A DNA stretch of 64,000 bases from Lewinellaceae bacterium. Its GTDB lineage: Bacteria > Bacteroidota > Bacteroidia > Chitinophagales > Saprospiraceae. The notes below the pieces were generated by a model. It saw nothing but the letters and a program-made list of their open reading frames with translations. It was not told the origin of the DNA and did no database searches. The stretch covers positions 310,001 through 374,000 of the forward strand of contig JACJYE010000003.1 of the NCBI GenBank assembly GCA_020636255.1, written 5' to 3'. Below, piece by piece: positions 16,971-25,157 of the stretch (within the stretch, counting starts at the first letter, position 1; every line of letters begins with the position of its first letter). The position numbers and the translations under genes were made by a program.

Positions 16971-18815
16971 CTACCCCTTCCTGTGCGCATCCGCAAGTTC
17001 CATAGCCGGCAGCATGGGGGCGTTTTTCTCCTGGTAGGGTTCCATATCTTTGAGGATGGTGTCCAGCAGGTGGATGGCAGGCAGGATGTAGTCGCCTTTG
17101 TTGAGCATGACGCATTCAGCGCGCTGGGCCATAGCGGCGTCGGTGATCTCCGCACGGGAAGGGATACCGCGCTTGGCCATGTTCTCCAGCACCTGTGTCG
17201 CCCAGATATCGGGGATGTGGGCCGACTGGCAGAGGGAAAGTATTTCTTCCTGCACGCGGCCGATGTTGTCCCAGCCGCATTCGATGGCCAGGTCGCCGCG
17301 GGCGATCATGACGCCGAGGGGGTGTACGCGCATGCCCTCCAGTAGTATCTCCAGCAGGTTGTTGAAGCCGCTCTGTGTCTCCACTTTAAGAATGATGCCG
17401 ATACGGCCGGTAGCGCCCAGGCGCTCCAGTTCTTCGATGAGGTCGGCGACGTCGGCAGCGCTGTTGACGAACGACATGTTGACCACGTCGGCGTATTCGG
17501 CGACGAACTGCAGGTCTTTACTATCCTTGGCCGTCAGGCCGCGGATGGTGAGCTCGCTGGCAGGCAGGTTTATCCCCTTGTCGGCGCCTAGGCGCGCACC
17601 GCCCTGTTTGGTGTGTTTTATCTTCACCACCACTTCGTCGGGCCGGGCTTCCTTGACAATGGCCTGGATCTTGCCGTCGTCGAACAGGATGGGGTCGCCG
17701 GGGCGCACCTGGCCGAAGGCCTCTTCGGAAGTACAGGAGAGGTGGGCCTCTTTCAGGATGTTGCCCTTTTTGTCCAGCTTGGCCGGTTCGCCGGGGATGG
17801 GCTCTTTGTGCAGGATGAGCAGGTCGCCGACATTCAGGTAGATAGTGCCCTCGACAGGAGGTAATTCTCCTACTATAATAGGTGTGGATTTCCGCTCGCG
17901 GTCGGAATATAACATCATGCCCGATTCCAGAATGATCGTGCGGTAGGCCTCGGCCCGGCACCCCTCTTCTTCTATTTCAGTTATGATAAACTCCCGCCGC
18001 TTGAACCTGGCGTCGTTGAAATAGAGCTTATCGCCGGCCTGTAATTTTTTAAGATCCGCATAATTAACCGGCACGTGTAACAGCTCCATGCTGGGGTGCG
18101 GCTGAGGGCCGATCCAAAGCTCCACCGGCGCCACTACGCGGCCGCGGATGTCTTTCTCGGGCCTGTACTTGCGCACCTCTGGCCCCGGTTTGATCTGGCC
18201 GGTCCTGATCTTAGGCCCGCCGAGGTCCATCGAGATGCGACATTTGCGCTTGAGCTTGGCCGACGCCTTGCGGATATTGTCCACCATTTTTTTCCACTGC
18301 TCGGGCCCATCGTGAGCGCAGTTGATGCGGGCACAGTTCATGCCGGCAGCGACCAGCCCGCGCACCATCTTATAGTCGTCGGCAGCTTCACTGGGCAAAG
18401 TGACCATGATGCGGGTGCGCCGGCCTTTGGAGCGGTAGCCCAGTAACGCTTTCGCGTTCGACCGTATGAGGCGGTTGCCTTCCTGAATGGACAAATACCC
18501 TTCCGGCCTGACCTGAAGCGGCTCCTCATTGAGGAAAGCCTGGAGGATGGCCTTCGTTATGCACAGGTTGGCCATGGTATGGCTCTCGGCCTTCGCCAGT
18601 CGGGAGATACCCATATACCCCAGTTTGACCTGCAGGTCGCGGATGTCGTTGCTGCGCATCGCGCGATAGTGCACCAAATTGCGGGCCGACTCCCTGAAGT
18701 TGGGATGTACGTGCTCCAGTTTGTCCTTGTACTTTTCTTCCAGGGCAAGGGCCTGGGCGATGATGTCGTCCAACTGCTGGAGCATCGGCGCTACGTTCTC
18801 TTTTCTCCAGGGCAT
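16971..18815 (-). CDS. atypical pyruvate-kinase-like protein with N-terminal helical extension
   Basis: The protein has 614 residues. Residues 1-130 form a charged, helical extension that is absent from ordinary pyruvate kinases. Residues about 131-600 follow the pyruvate kinase A/B barrel: ARINCAHDG (canonical ARxNFSHG), SMDLGGPKIRTG (canonical LDTKGPEIR), LKVETQSG, MIARGDLAIE, and WATQVLENM. There are notable departures. The K+-site Ser and Thr are replaced (NCAH, DLGG), the usual FVR is FVN, and the domain-closing MLSGETA is MLNKGDY. The B-domain insertion is long, and the C-terminal allosteric domain is absent. It may be an unusual K+-independent kinase or a different phosphotransferase. 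It stands alone, 84 bp upstream of which the HD gene ends. Confidence 0.75.
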   Translation of the reverse strand: MPWRKENVAPMLQQLDDIIAQALALEEKYKDKLEHVHPNFRESARNLVHYRAMRSNDIRDLQVKLGYMGISRLAKAESHTMANLCITKAILQAFLNEEPLQVRPEGYLSIQEGNRLIRSNAKALLGYRSKGRRTRIMVTLPSEAADDYKMVRGLVAAGMNCARINCAHDGPEQWKKMVDNIRKASAKLKRKCRISMDLGGPKIRTGQIKPGPEVRKYRPEKDIRGRVVAPVELWIGPQPHPSMELLHVPVNYADLKKLQAGDKLYFNDARFKRREFIITEIEEEGCRAEAYRTIILESGMMLYSDRERKSTPIIVGELPPVEGTIYLNVGDLLILHKEPIPGEPAKLDKKGNILKEAHLSCTSEEAFGQVRPGDPILFDDGKIQAIVKEARPDEVVVKIKHTKQGGARLGADKGINLPASELTIRGLTAKDSKDLQFVAEYADVVNMSFVNSAADVADLIEELERLGATGRIGIILKVETQSGFNNLLEILLEGMRVHPLGVMIARGDLAIECGWDNIGRVQEEILSLCQSAHIPDIWATQVLENMAKRGIPSRAEITDAAMAQRAECVMLNKGDYILPAIHLLDTILKDMEPYQEKNAPMLPAMELADAHRKG

Positions 18816-18899
18816 GATCGTATGTTTAAACCCCTGGTACGTGTTGGGGTTTCAGGGCATAATAATACGGGGAGGCGCCAAAATTTGTAATGAGAAATA

Positions 18900-19475
18900 T
18901 CATTTTGGGCCGTTTTTTATTGCGGCATACATCTCTGCCAGGCGCTGACGGGCCCAGGCCACCGTTTCGTCGAACCAGTGGTCGAGCCTGGGATTTCCCC
19001 CCCGAATACGAGTCGTTACCTGGATGGAATTTTCCAGGTAAGCTTCTTTTTTCTCCAGCGGCCAGTCGAGCGGATAGGTAAAGATGTCACGGATGTTGGT
19101 CGATTTGTCCACGATCCTGACTTTTCGGGCTTTTTCACTCAGCAGGTGGGCCTTTTCAACTTGCAGCCACTTGCGTTCCATATAAGGCAAGCTCATATCG
19201 TCGGTCAGTTCCAGTACGATATCGGCCGTCTCTCTACCAAAGCGAAGGGCAAGTTCTTCGTGGGTGGCATCCGTATCTTCAAGCACATCGTGCAGGATAC
19301 CTGCCAGGAGCAGGGCGTCGTCCTGCTCTCCGCCGACGCGAATGAGCGCTTCCGCTACCTTGAGCAGATGGTTGATATAAGGCAGCTTGTCGTACCCCGC
19401 CCGTCGCTGGTACTGGTGTTTTAGCGCCGCGAAAACGGCGGCGTCCATAATGCGGGACAGTAGGCCTGTTTCCAT
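18900..19475 (-). CDS. MESH1-like HD hydrolase (SpoT hydrolase-domain family)
   Basis: This 191-residue single-domain HD protein has His in LPYINHLLKVA, the HD pair in GILHDVLEDTDA, and the later VDKSTNIRDI that matches the family's K-x-x-N-L metal and ribose motif. LTDD follows the FGRETADIVLE helix, as in SpoT hydrolase domains. There is no synthetase or TGS/ACT domain, so it is a small alarmone hydrolase of the MESH1/SAH type or a related nucleotide phosphohydrolase. It probably hydrolyses (p)ppGpp or NADPH-type substrates. It is transcribed with or ahead of the pyruvate-kinase-like gene. Confidence 0.82.
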   Translation of the reverse strand: METGLLSRIMDAAVFAALKHQYQRRAGYDKLPYINHLLKVAEALIRVGGEQDDALLLAGILHDVLEDTDATHEELALRFGRETADIVLELTDDMSLPYMERKWLQVEKAHLLSEKARKVRIVDKSTNIRDIFTYPLDWPLEKKEAYLENSIQVTTRIRGGNPRLDHWFDETVAWARQRLAEMYAAIKNGPK

Positions 19476-19689
19476 GGTGTTGGCTTAAAAGTTACCAAAA
19501 CCGCTGCCAGCGCCGGGGCCATAGAACTTCCCCCTGGAAAGATGCCAGGCGGGCCATAATGCCGGGCCCGGTACCGGCCGGAACCAAATGTAATGAAAAA
19601 GTCTGGGGCTGCAACCTTTTGAGTGGGGTTAAGCGCTTGCACTGTATCAACGGCCCGATACGCCCTGCTCAACAAAACTACCCAAATAC

Positions 19690-19712
19690 TAAAAAAACAG
19701 CCCGGAAGGGCT
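19690..19712 (-). terminator. Rho-independent terminator-like hairpin, minus strand
   Basis: On the minus strand AGCCC-TTCC-GGGCT (19712-19699) is followed by G and a run of seven T (19697-19691). No minus-strand gene lies just upstream of it, since the next 250 bp hold the MITE-like repeat and the plus-strand MATE gene. Either it ends a transcript from the repeat or it is a residue of a lost gene. Confidence 0.5.
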
Positions 19713-19759
19713 ACAAATAATCCGTACAGGGGAACTCTTGCCCTCCGTATTTGGTATTA

Positions 19760-19923
19760 AGAGCTTGTTTGGAGGCCGCTTTTGGTGATAAAAAGCGTCT
19801 GTTTTTTGATGAGACAAGGCGCTTTTTGAAGTGCGTACCCAAAGGTACGGACGAAAAGAGCAACGCAGTATCCTCAAAAAAGGGACGTATTTTAGCCCAA
19901 AGGGTGGCCCCCAAACAAGCTCT
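19760..19923. mobile_element. MITE-like long imperfect inverted repeat
   Basis: The element is bounded by AGAGCTTGTTTGGAGGCC (19760-19777) and its complement GGCCCCCAAACAAGCTCT (19906-19923), which differ at one base. The interior is itself an imperfect palindrome. TTTTTTGATGAGAC and GCGCTTTTTG on the left mirror GTATCCTCAAAAAA and AAAAGAGCAACGC on the right, with the centre near GTACC-CAAA-GGTAC at about 19842. It has no transposase. The element lies in a 485-bp gap before the MATE gene and creates a false 70-residue N-terminal extension for it. The rest of the gap shows only a minus-strand terminator. Confidence 0.7.
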
Positions 19924-19960
19924 AAAAGCCGAATATTACCTGAACCCGACAGTACATATT

Positions 19961-21346
19961 ATGAAAAAGGCCCTCCGATTAGTTGCTGAAGCATTAAACG
20001 GTAAAGAGAAGAGCTTCACCACGGGCAGCATCAACCGCGCCATCGTGCTGCTGTCCATACCGATGATCCTGGAAATGGTGATGGAATCGCTGTTTGCCGT
20101 TGCCGACGTTTTTTTCGTGTCCCGCATCGGCGTCGACGCCATCGCCGTGGTGGGGCTTACCGAGTCGGTCGTCACCCTGGCCTATGCTATTGCCGTAGGC
20201 CTGAGCATGGCCGCTACGGCCATGGTTGCCCGCCGCATCGGTGAGCAGGACCCCGAAAAAGCGGCCACGGCTGCGGCACAGGCCATCCTCATCGCCCTGG
20301 GCATTGCCCTGCCCTTAGGCGTTGTGGGCCTGTTCTTCGCCGGTGACATCCTCCGGCTGATGGGCGCATCTGAGGCCCTGGTCGCCGGTGGAGTGGGTTA
20401 TACCCGCATCCTGCTGAGCACCAACCTGATCATCATGTTGCTGTTCCTGCTCAACGGCATCTTCCGTGGCGCCGGCGACGCCGCCATTGCCATGCGGTCG
20501 CTGTGGGTCGCCAATATCATCAACATCATCCTGGACCCGCTATTCATTTTCGGCATTGGCCCTTTCCCGGAGCTGGGCGTACAGGGCGCCGCCGTCGCCA
20601 CGGCCATCGGGCGGGGTATCGGTGTCGCCTACCAGCTGAGCCATTTATTCGGCAGATCAGGGGCCATACGCATCCGGCGCGAGCATTTCAGGATCGTGCC
20701 TCAGGTGATAAGCAAGCTTGCCAGAGTGAGTTCTACCGGCGCCGGGCAGTTCCTCATCGGCTCTGCGAGCTGGATCGTGCTCATGCGCATCATCGCGCAC
20801 TTCGGTAGCGAGGCCGTGGCGGGTTATACCATCGCTATCCGCCTGATCATTTTTACCATCCTGCCTTCCTGGGGGCTTGCCAATGCCGCTGCGACGCTGG
20901 TTGGACAAAACCTCGGCGCCAATAAACCAGGGCGCGCCGAACAATCGGTCTGGCGAACGGCCCTGATCAATATGCTGTTCCTGCTGTGCGTATCCATTAT
21001 CTACGCCCTGCTGGCCCACCCCATCCTGGGCCTTTTCAAACCCGAGCCGGCAGTGCTGGAAGCCGGGGTGCTCAGCCTGCGCATCATCTGTACAGGTTAT
21101 ATCTTCTTCGCCTACGGCATGGTCATCAGCCAGGCCTTCAACGGCGCCGGCGATACGCGCACCCCGACCATCATCAACTTCTTTTGCTTCTGGATCATGG
21201 AGATCCCCCTGAGCTACTTCCTGGCCATCCAGCTCGGATGGGGGCTTGCCGGCGTCTGCTGGTCCATCGCGGCCAGCGAATCGGCACTGGCCGCCATTTC
21301 CATTATCGTATTCCGACAGGGGAAGTGGAAATCGGTGGTTATCTGA
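19961..21346 (+). CDS. MATE-family multidrug/metabolite exporter
   Basis: The protein has about 461 residues and twelve predicted membrane helices in two six-helix bundles, the MATE layout. Diagnostic stretches include LLSIPMILEMVMESLFAVAD, VGLSMAATAMVARRIGEQD and, in the second half, AFNGAGDTRTPTIINFF. It exports cationic drugs or metabolites with Na+ or H+ coupling. I place the start at ATG 19961 (MKKALRLVAEAL). An open frame continues upstream to 19751, but that part is encoded by the inverted-repeat element. The gene converges on the SRPBCC gene with an 8-bp gap. Confidence 0.92.
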   Translation: MKKALRLVAEALNGKEKSFTTGSINRAIVLLSIPMILEMVMESLFAVADVFFVSRIGVDAIAVVGLTESVVTLAYAIAVGLSMAATAMVARRIGEQDPEKAATAAAQAILIALGIALPLGVVGLFFAGDILRLMGASEALVAGGVGYTRILLSTNLIIMLLFLLNGIFRGAGDAAIAMRSLWVANIINIILDPLFIFGIGPFPELGVQGAAVATAIGRGIGVAYQLSHLFGRSGAIRIRREHFRIVPQVISKLARVSSTGAGQFLIGSASWIVLMRIIAHFGSEAVAGYTIAIRLIIFTILPSWGLANAAATLVGQNLGANKPGRAEQSVWRTALINMLFLLCVSIIYALLAHPILGLFKPEPAVLEAGVLSLRIICTGYIFFAYGMVISQAFNGAGDTRTPTIINFFCFWIMEIPLSYFLAIQLGWGLAGVCWSIAASESALAAISIIVFRQGKWKSVVI

Positions 21347-21355
21347 TGCCCTTAG

Positions 21356-21814
21356 CTAGGAGAACAGCCGCTCGATGGCCTGCCGGCGATATTCGAAGAT
21401 GCGCCCGACCTGGGCATCCACCAGCAGCGCATCGGCCAGGCTGCCGATAAAGCCGTAAGGGATCTTGTAATGCAGGAGGTCCGTCATCATCACGCCGCCT
21501 TCCTGAAGCTCGAAATGATGCTCATGGTGCCACATCGCATAAGGGCCGAAGCGCTGCTCGTCGACGAAGTAACGCCCTTCATGGATATGGGTGATCTCCG
21601 TGGCCCAGTCCATCTTTATACCCAGGAAGGGGCTGATGCGGTATAGGACGAGCATGCCTTCGTACATGGGCCTGCCGGCGATGGGCGATACGATCTCGAA
21701 AGACATATTCGTCGGTGTCAGCTCGTTAAGGTTTTCCGGGCGGGAGAAGAATTGCCATACCTCTTCCAGCGGCCTTGGGACGAACTGCTGCCATTCCTTG
21801 CGCTTGATCTTCAT
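21356..21814 (-). CDS. SRPBCC/START-fold ligand-binding protein
   Basis: This roughly 152-residue protein begins MKIKRKEWQQFVPRPLEEVW, the usual start of the CoxG/SRPBCC 'cell-division-inhibitor-like' family. It continues with FFSRPENLNELTP, GRPMYEGMLVLYRISPFLG and GGVMMTDLLHYKIPYGF, all typical of the family's hydrophobic-cavity fold. A longer reading from 21898 adds 28 low-complexity residues and seems unlikely. The ligand is unknown. These proteins often sit near SDR or photolyase genes, but no such gene is present here. Confidence 0.82.
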   Translation of the reverse strand: MKIKRKEWQQFVPRPLEEVWQFFSRPENLNELTPTNMSFEIVSPIAGRPMYEGMLVLYRISPFLGIKMDWATEITHIHEGRYFVDEQRFGPYAMWHHEHHFELQEGGVMMTDLLHYKIPYGFIGSLADALLVDAQVGRIFEYRRQAIERLFS

Positions 21815-22051
21815 TTTTTGCGTTTTGACCGCAGGTAGAATGTCATATTCCGCATTTTGTTCACCGTCTGCCTGCTTGCGGCCACAGTGCTCTGCCAAAG
21901 AACCGTTTTCGCCAACCTATTAGTTTACAGCTGATAAAACATCAAATAAATAACCCATTCAGGGTAGAAAGACTAAAAATTTTAACACTTTAAAGTTCGA
22001 TAAATACAAAAAATACCCTATTTATGGTATGCGCTGGTAGGTTCGAAGTCA

Positions 22052-22059
22052 TATCTTTG
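22052..22059 (+). promoter_or_regulatory. Bacteroidota -7 box (TATCTTTG) and long leader of the secreted HYR-like gene
   Basis: TATCTTTG fits the TAnnTTTG box of the main Bacteroidota sigma factor. No good -33 TTG was found at the expected distance. A start near 22066 would give a leader of about 270 nt before the ATG at 22336. The 521-bp gap 21815-22335 holds, apart from this box, only a weak 35-codon open frame (22148-22255, MTDQVIPVSPRHSC...) with no recognisable similarity. Confidence 0.45.
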
Positions 22060-22335
22060 TTGCGAGTGGAATAAACCGATTAAAAAAGCCTACGGGCAGA
22101 ATCCACCAGAATAACAAATTTATTAATCCCTTAAACTGACAAATCCCATGACTGACCAGGTAATCCCTGTTTCCCCCCGGCATTCCTGTGAGGCGCATTG
22201 TATTCCGGCCTGTATTTTCCAGATGATCTTTTTTTCTGTTTTGTGTGGCCAATAAGGCCCTTGACCGTCAAATATCTGCCTTTGAGGGGCAGTAAACGGT
22301 TACGGCTTCCCATCTGAGGTTCAAACGAGAATACA

Positions 22336-23565
22336 ATGCAAAACAAAACCCTTACACGCTTTTTCTATTTTCCCATTATGATGCTCACCGGCATGGCCGC
22401 GGGTTATGGGATGGCGCAGCCGGTTACCGGCCTTGTCAGCGGTAAGGATTGTACCATTATTCTCGACGGCATTCACCAATCTGTAAGCTGCCTTGAGGTA
22501 GCCGCTCCGATTCCTCCTGTGGCCGTAGCTTCCTGCGGCGCAGCAGTGACGCTCTCTTTTGAAGATCAATACTATAACCTCGGTTGCTCGGTTTCCGGGT
22601 TTCAAGGATATTTCGCACTGTCGCACTGGGCAGTGTCAACGATACAAGGTGACGGTGGGGTAGATGTCACCGGAGCTCCCAATTCGATATTAGTTGAAGG
22701 GGCTAATAGCGCTTCAGTTGAGGTTGCGCCCAAAAGCGAGGCATCCGTTCGGATCGCCATTCCCGCCTGCGGGTTCGTATCTTTCGATTGGAGTTATATT
22801 GGGGGCTCCAACCTCTTAAACAAGGCCTTCTGGATAGACGTCAACGGCGAGCATGCCGACGGGCTGAAGGCCGACAATACGAGCGGCAACTTTTTCTTCG
22901 GCCCGCTCGAGGCCGGCGATGTGGTGGCCCTTAACACCACTGCCGGGCTGGAAGGCTTCCAGGTCGATTTGGCCAACTTTGCTTTCCACAGCAACGCCAT
23001 GGCTGTTGTCGAGCGGAAGTGGAAAGCCGAAGACGAGGCCGGCAACCAGGGCTTTTTCACCCAATGGGTCAGCATCAAAAAACCCGAGCTCAGCCAGGTA
23101 GCCTTTCCGGGCGACTTCGACGGCGTGGAGGCTGCGCTGCTGAGCCGCCGCTCCTCCCTGAGCCCCGACTGGGCCGGATACCCCGTGATCGATGCCGACG
23201 GCCTGGCAACTACCACTTCCGACCAGTATCCGCTGGTAGGTAGCCGCGTACCTTTCGAGCTTTCATGGAAGGATGAATCGACTTACGAAAACGGCCTGTG
23301 TATCACCTACCGCGAATGGACGGTAACCGATGGTTGTGGCGGCAACGTCATCCACCATACGCAGGTCATCAAACTGCTGGGCGAATGCCCGGGCGCTTCC
23401 GAGCCGATCCCTTTCGGACAAAATTCCGCCCCCGGCAACACGGCTTACCCGGCGCACCAGGGCATGGGCCAGCCGCTTAGCAGCACCGACAACCGCTTAA
23501 TGCTGCGGGATAGCCTCCCATACAACAGCATGTTCTCGGAAAACCGGAGCAGCATAGGTAACTGA
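22336..23565 (+). CDS. secreted HYR-like repeat protein, unknown function
   Basis: The protein has 409 residues with a signal peptide ending around GYGMAQ. Two copies of a HYR-associated beta module are visible: ERKWKAEDEAGNQGFFTQWV and REWTVTDGCGGNVIHHTQVI. The middle region has a possible carbohydrate-binding or jelly-roll-like section (CGFVSFDWSYIGGSN). Such modules are common in large surface adhesins of gliding Bacteroidota, yet no T9SS C-terminal sorting domain is visible and the protein simply ends in a Ser/Asn-rich tail. It may be a shortened relative of a larger adhesin. It has its own promoter-like box and terminator. Confidence 0.6.
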   Translation: MQNKTLTRFFYFPIMMLTGMAAGYGMAQPVTGLVSGKDCTIILDGIHQSVSCLEVAAPIPPVAVASCGAAVTLSFEDQYYNLGCSVSGFQGYFALSHWAVSTIQGDGGVDVTGAPNSILVEGANSASVEVAPKSEASVRIAIPACGFVSFDWSYIGGSNLLNKAFWIDVNGEHADGLKADNTSGNFFFGPLEAGDVVALNTTAGLEGFQVDLANFAFHSNAMAVVERKWKAEDEAGNQGFFTQWVSIKKPELSQVAFPGDFDGVEAALLSRRSSLSPDWAGYPVIDADGLATTTSDQYPLVGSRVPFELSWKDESTYENGLCITYREWTVTDGCGGNVIHHTQVIKLLGECPGASEPIPFGQNSAPGNTAYPAHQGMGQPLSSTDNRLMLRDSLPYNSMFSENRSSIGN

Positions 23566-23634
23566 AAAATGATCGATTAATCGACATAAAGAGTTTTTAG
23601 TAGGTTTGTAAAGGGTTTCTCATACAGGACTATC

Positions 23635-23666
23635 GGCAGAGGGCCAAGGCTCTCTGCCTTTTTTTT
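23635..23666 (+). terminator. Rho-independent terminator
   Basis: GGCAGAG (23635-23641) pairs with CTCTGCC (23652-23658) across a 10-nt loop, followed by a run of eight T. It lies 70 bp after the secreted HYR-like gene and 49 bp before the mutase gene. A TAGGTTTG box at 23600-23607 lies just upstream of it. Confidence 0.8.
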
Positions 23667-23714
23667 GCGCCTGAATGAAAAATCTGCTACCTTCCCTTCC
23701 TAAAGGAAAGGATC

Positions 23715-24881
23715 ATGGCAACACCAGATAAGCTCTTCGAAAATTTCCCGCCCGTCAGCAAAGAATCCTGGCTCCGTCAACTGGAAAAAGACCTCAAAGG
23801 CAAACCCCTCCAGGACCTGCAGTGGCATTTGGAAGAACACATCGAGCTCGCCCCCTTTTACCACCCGGAGGACGGCCCCTTCGGCCACCCGCCCTTACCG
23901 GGAAAGCGCACGAATAACGACTGGGAGATCGGCGAATATATCGAAGCCGAAGATTTCCAGCTGGCCAATGCCGAGGCGCTGGAAGGCCTGCAGGGCGGCG
24001 TAGAGGCCCCCCTGTTTCGGCTCAGGCAGGCCGTCGACGCTACCAAGCTGGCGCAACTGCTGCACGATATAAGGCTGGACATCATCGCAGCCAATTTTGA
24101 AGAACACTACACCGCCATCGAACCCTGGGCCATCTTTCGCTATTTCACGGAACTGCTGGAAACACGGGGCTTCAACCCATCAGCTGTCGGTGGTTCCATC
24201 GATTTTGACCCGCTGCTCGACTGGAGCAACCCGCCCATCGATAAGCTGTACGAGCTCATGGCCTACTGTGCCGAACAGATGCCCAGGTTCCGCGTACTGC
24301 AGGCCAACGCCCAGCGCTTCCACTCCGGCCCCGACGACAGCTCCATCGAACTGGCCTACACCATCGCCAAGGGCAGCGAATACCTCGCCAGGCTTACCGC
24401 TCTCGGTTTACCGGCCGAAAAGGTGAACGCCCACATGCAGTTTGCCGTTTCCATCAGCAAAAGTTATTTCGTGGAGATCGCCAAGCTGCGCGCCCTGCGC
24501 CTGCTGTGGGCCAACGTGCTGAAAGCCTTCGGCGCCCCGGGCCTCGAGCCCTTTATCGTGGTGCATTTCGCCGAGGAAAGCCAGGACAACAGCCCCAACA
24601 CCAATATGATACGCGCCAGCACCCAGGCTATGGCAGCCGTCATCGGCGGCGCCAGCCGGCTCTACGTCCTTCCGGCCAACCACGCCCTGAAAGAGCCGTC
24701 AACAGCTTTTACCCGCCGTATCGCCCGCAACGTGCAGCACATCCTGAAAATGGAGAGCCACCTGCACCAGGCCGCCGACCCCGGCGCCGGTAGTTTTTAC
24801 ATCGAAAAACTGACCGACAAGCTGGCCGGAGAAGCATGGAGCAAGTTCCAGGAACTGGAAGCGGCGGGGGAATTCCATTGA
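23715..24881 (+). CDS. mutA: methylmalonyl-CoA mutase small-subunit-like protein (MutA-type), orphan
   Basis: This 388-residue protein matches the mutase TIM-barrel region: VNAHMQFAVSISKSYFVEIA, SPNTNMIRASTQAMAAVIGG, RIARNVQHILKMESH and AADPGAGSFYIEKLTDKLA. It lacks the B12-binding C-terminal domain and is short even for barrel-only small subunits. In the mutase heterodimer this subunit is non-catalytic and supports MutB. No mutB follows. The 276 bp after the stop contain no gene on this strand. A functional link to the Na+ methylmalonyl-CoA decarboxylase at 1-3.3 kb (succinyl-CoA to propionyl-CoA) is a reasonable inference if mutB exists elsewhere. An RBS-like AAAGGA lies just upstream of the ATG. 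Confidence 0.85.
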   Translation: MATPDKLFENFPPVSKESWLRQLEKDLKGKPLQDLQWHLEEHIELAPFYHPEDGPFGHPPLPGKRTNNDWEIGEYIEAEDFQLANAEALEGLQGGVEAPLFRLRQAVDATKLAQLLHDIRLDIIAANFEEHYTAIEPWAIFRYFTELLETRGFNPSAVGGSIDFDPLLDWSNPPIDKLYELMAYCAEQMPRFRVLQANAQRFHSGPDDSSIELAYTIAKGSEYLARLTALGLPAEKVNAHMQFAVSISKSYFVEIAKLRALRLLWANVLKAFGAPGLEPFIVVHFAEESQDNSPNTNMIRASTQAMAAVIGGASRLYVLPANHALKEPSTAFTRRIARNVQHILKMESHLHQAADPGAGSFYIEKLTDKLAGEAWSKFQELEAAGEFH

Positions 24882-24931
24882 CGCCCAGGCCTCTGGCCCG
24901 CTGAAAATGCTATTTGGGGTTAAGAATTTAA

Positions 24932-24950
24932 CGCGGGCCGGAGGCCCGCG
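24932..24950. terminator. GC hairpin after the mutase gene
   Basis: CGCGGGCC-GGA-GGCCCGCG is a perfect 8-bp stem located 50 bp downstream of the mutase stop. No T-run follows, so it is a terminator-like or processing hairpin rather than a classical intrinsic terminator. The rest of the gap to 25157 shows no gene. Confidence 0.4.
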
Positions 24951-25157
24951 ATCCATTACGCACCGCCCTAATTCTACTTTGGCACTTTAAAATGTACGCC
25001 TCACATTACGCTCCTCCGGAGCTTCAATGGCCTTGAGCGCTTGTTTTGTGACTTGGAGAGAGGGGGAAAGCAGCGCAGTCACCCTTTCACCCCCCCCTCC
25101 AGGCCCCCCAGTCATCCGCTAAGTTGACGGCATTAGACGCCCTCCCATCCATGACCT

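Noticed and set aside
19751..19960. A 70-residue N-terminal extension of the MATE protein
   Set aside because: It is encoded by the inverted-repeat element and has no MATE similarity. ATG 19961 begins the family-like sequence.
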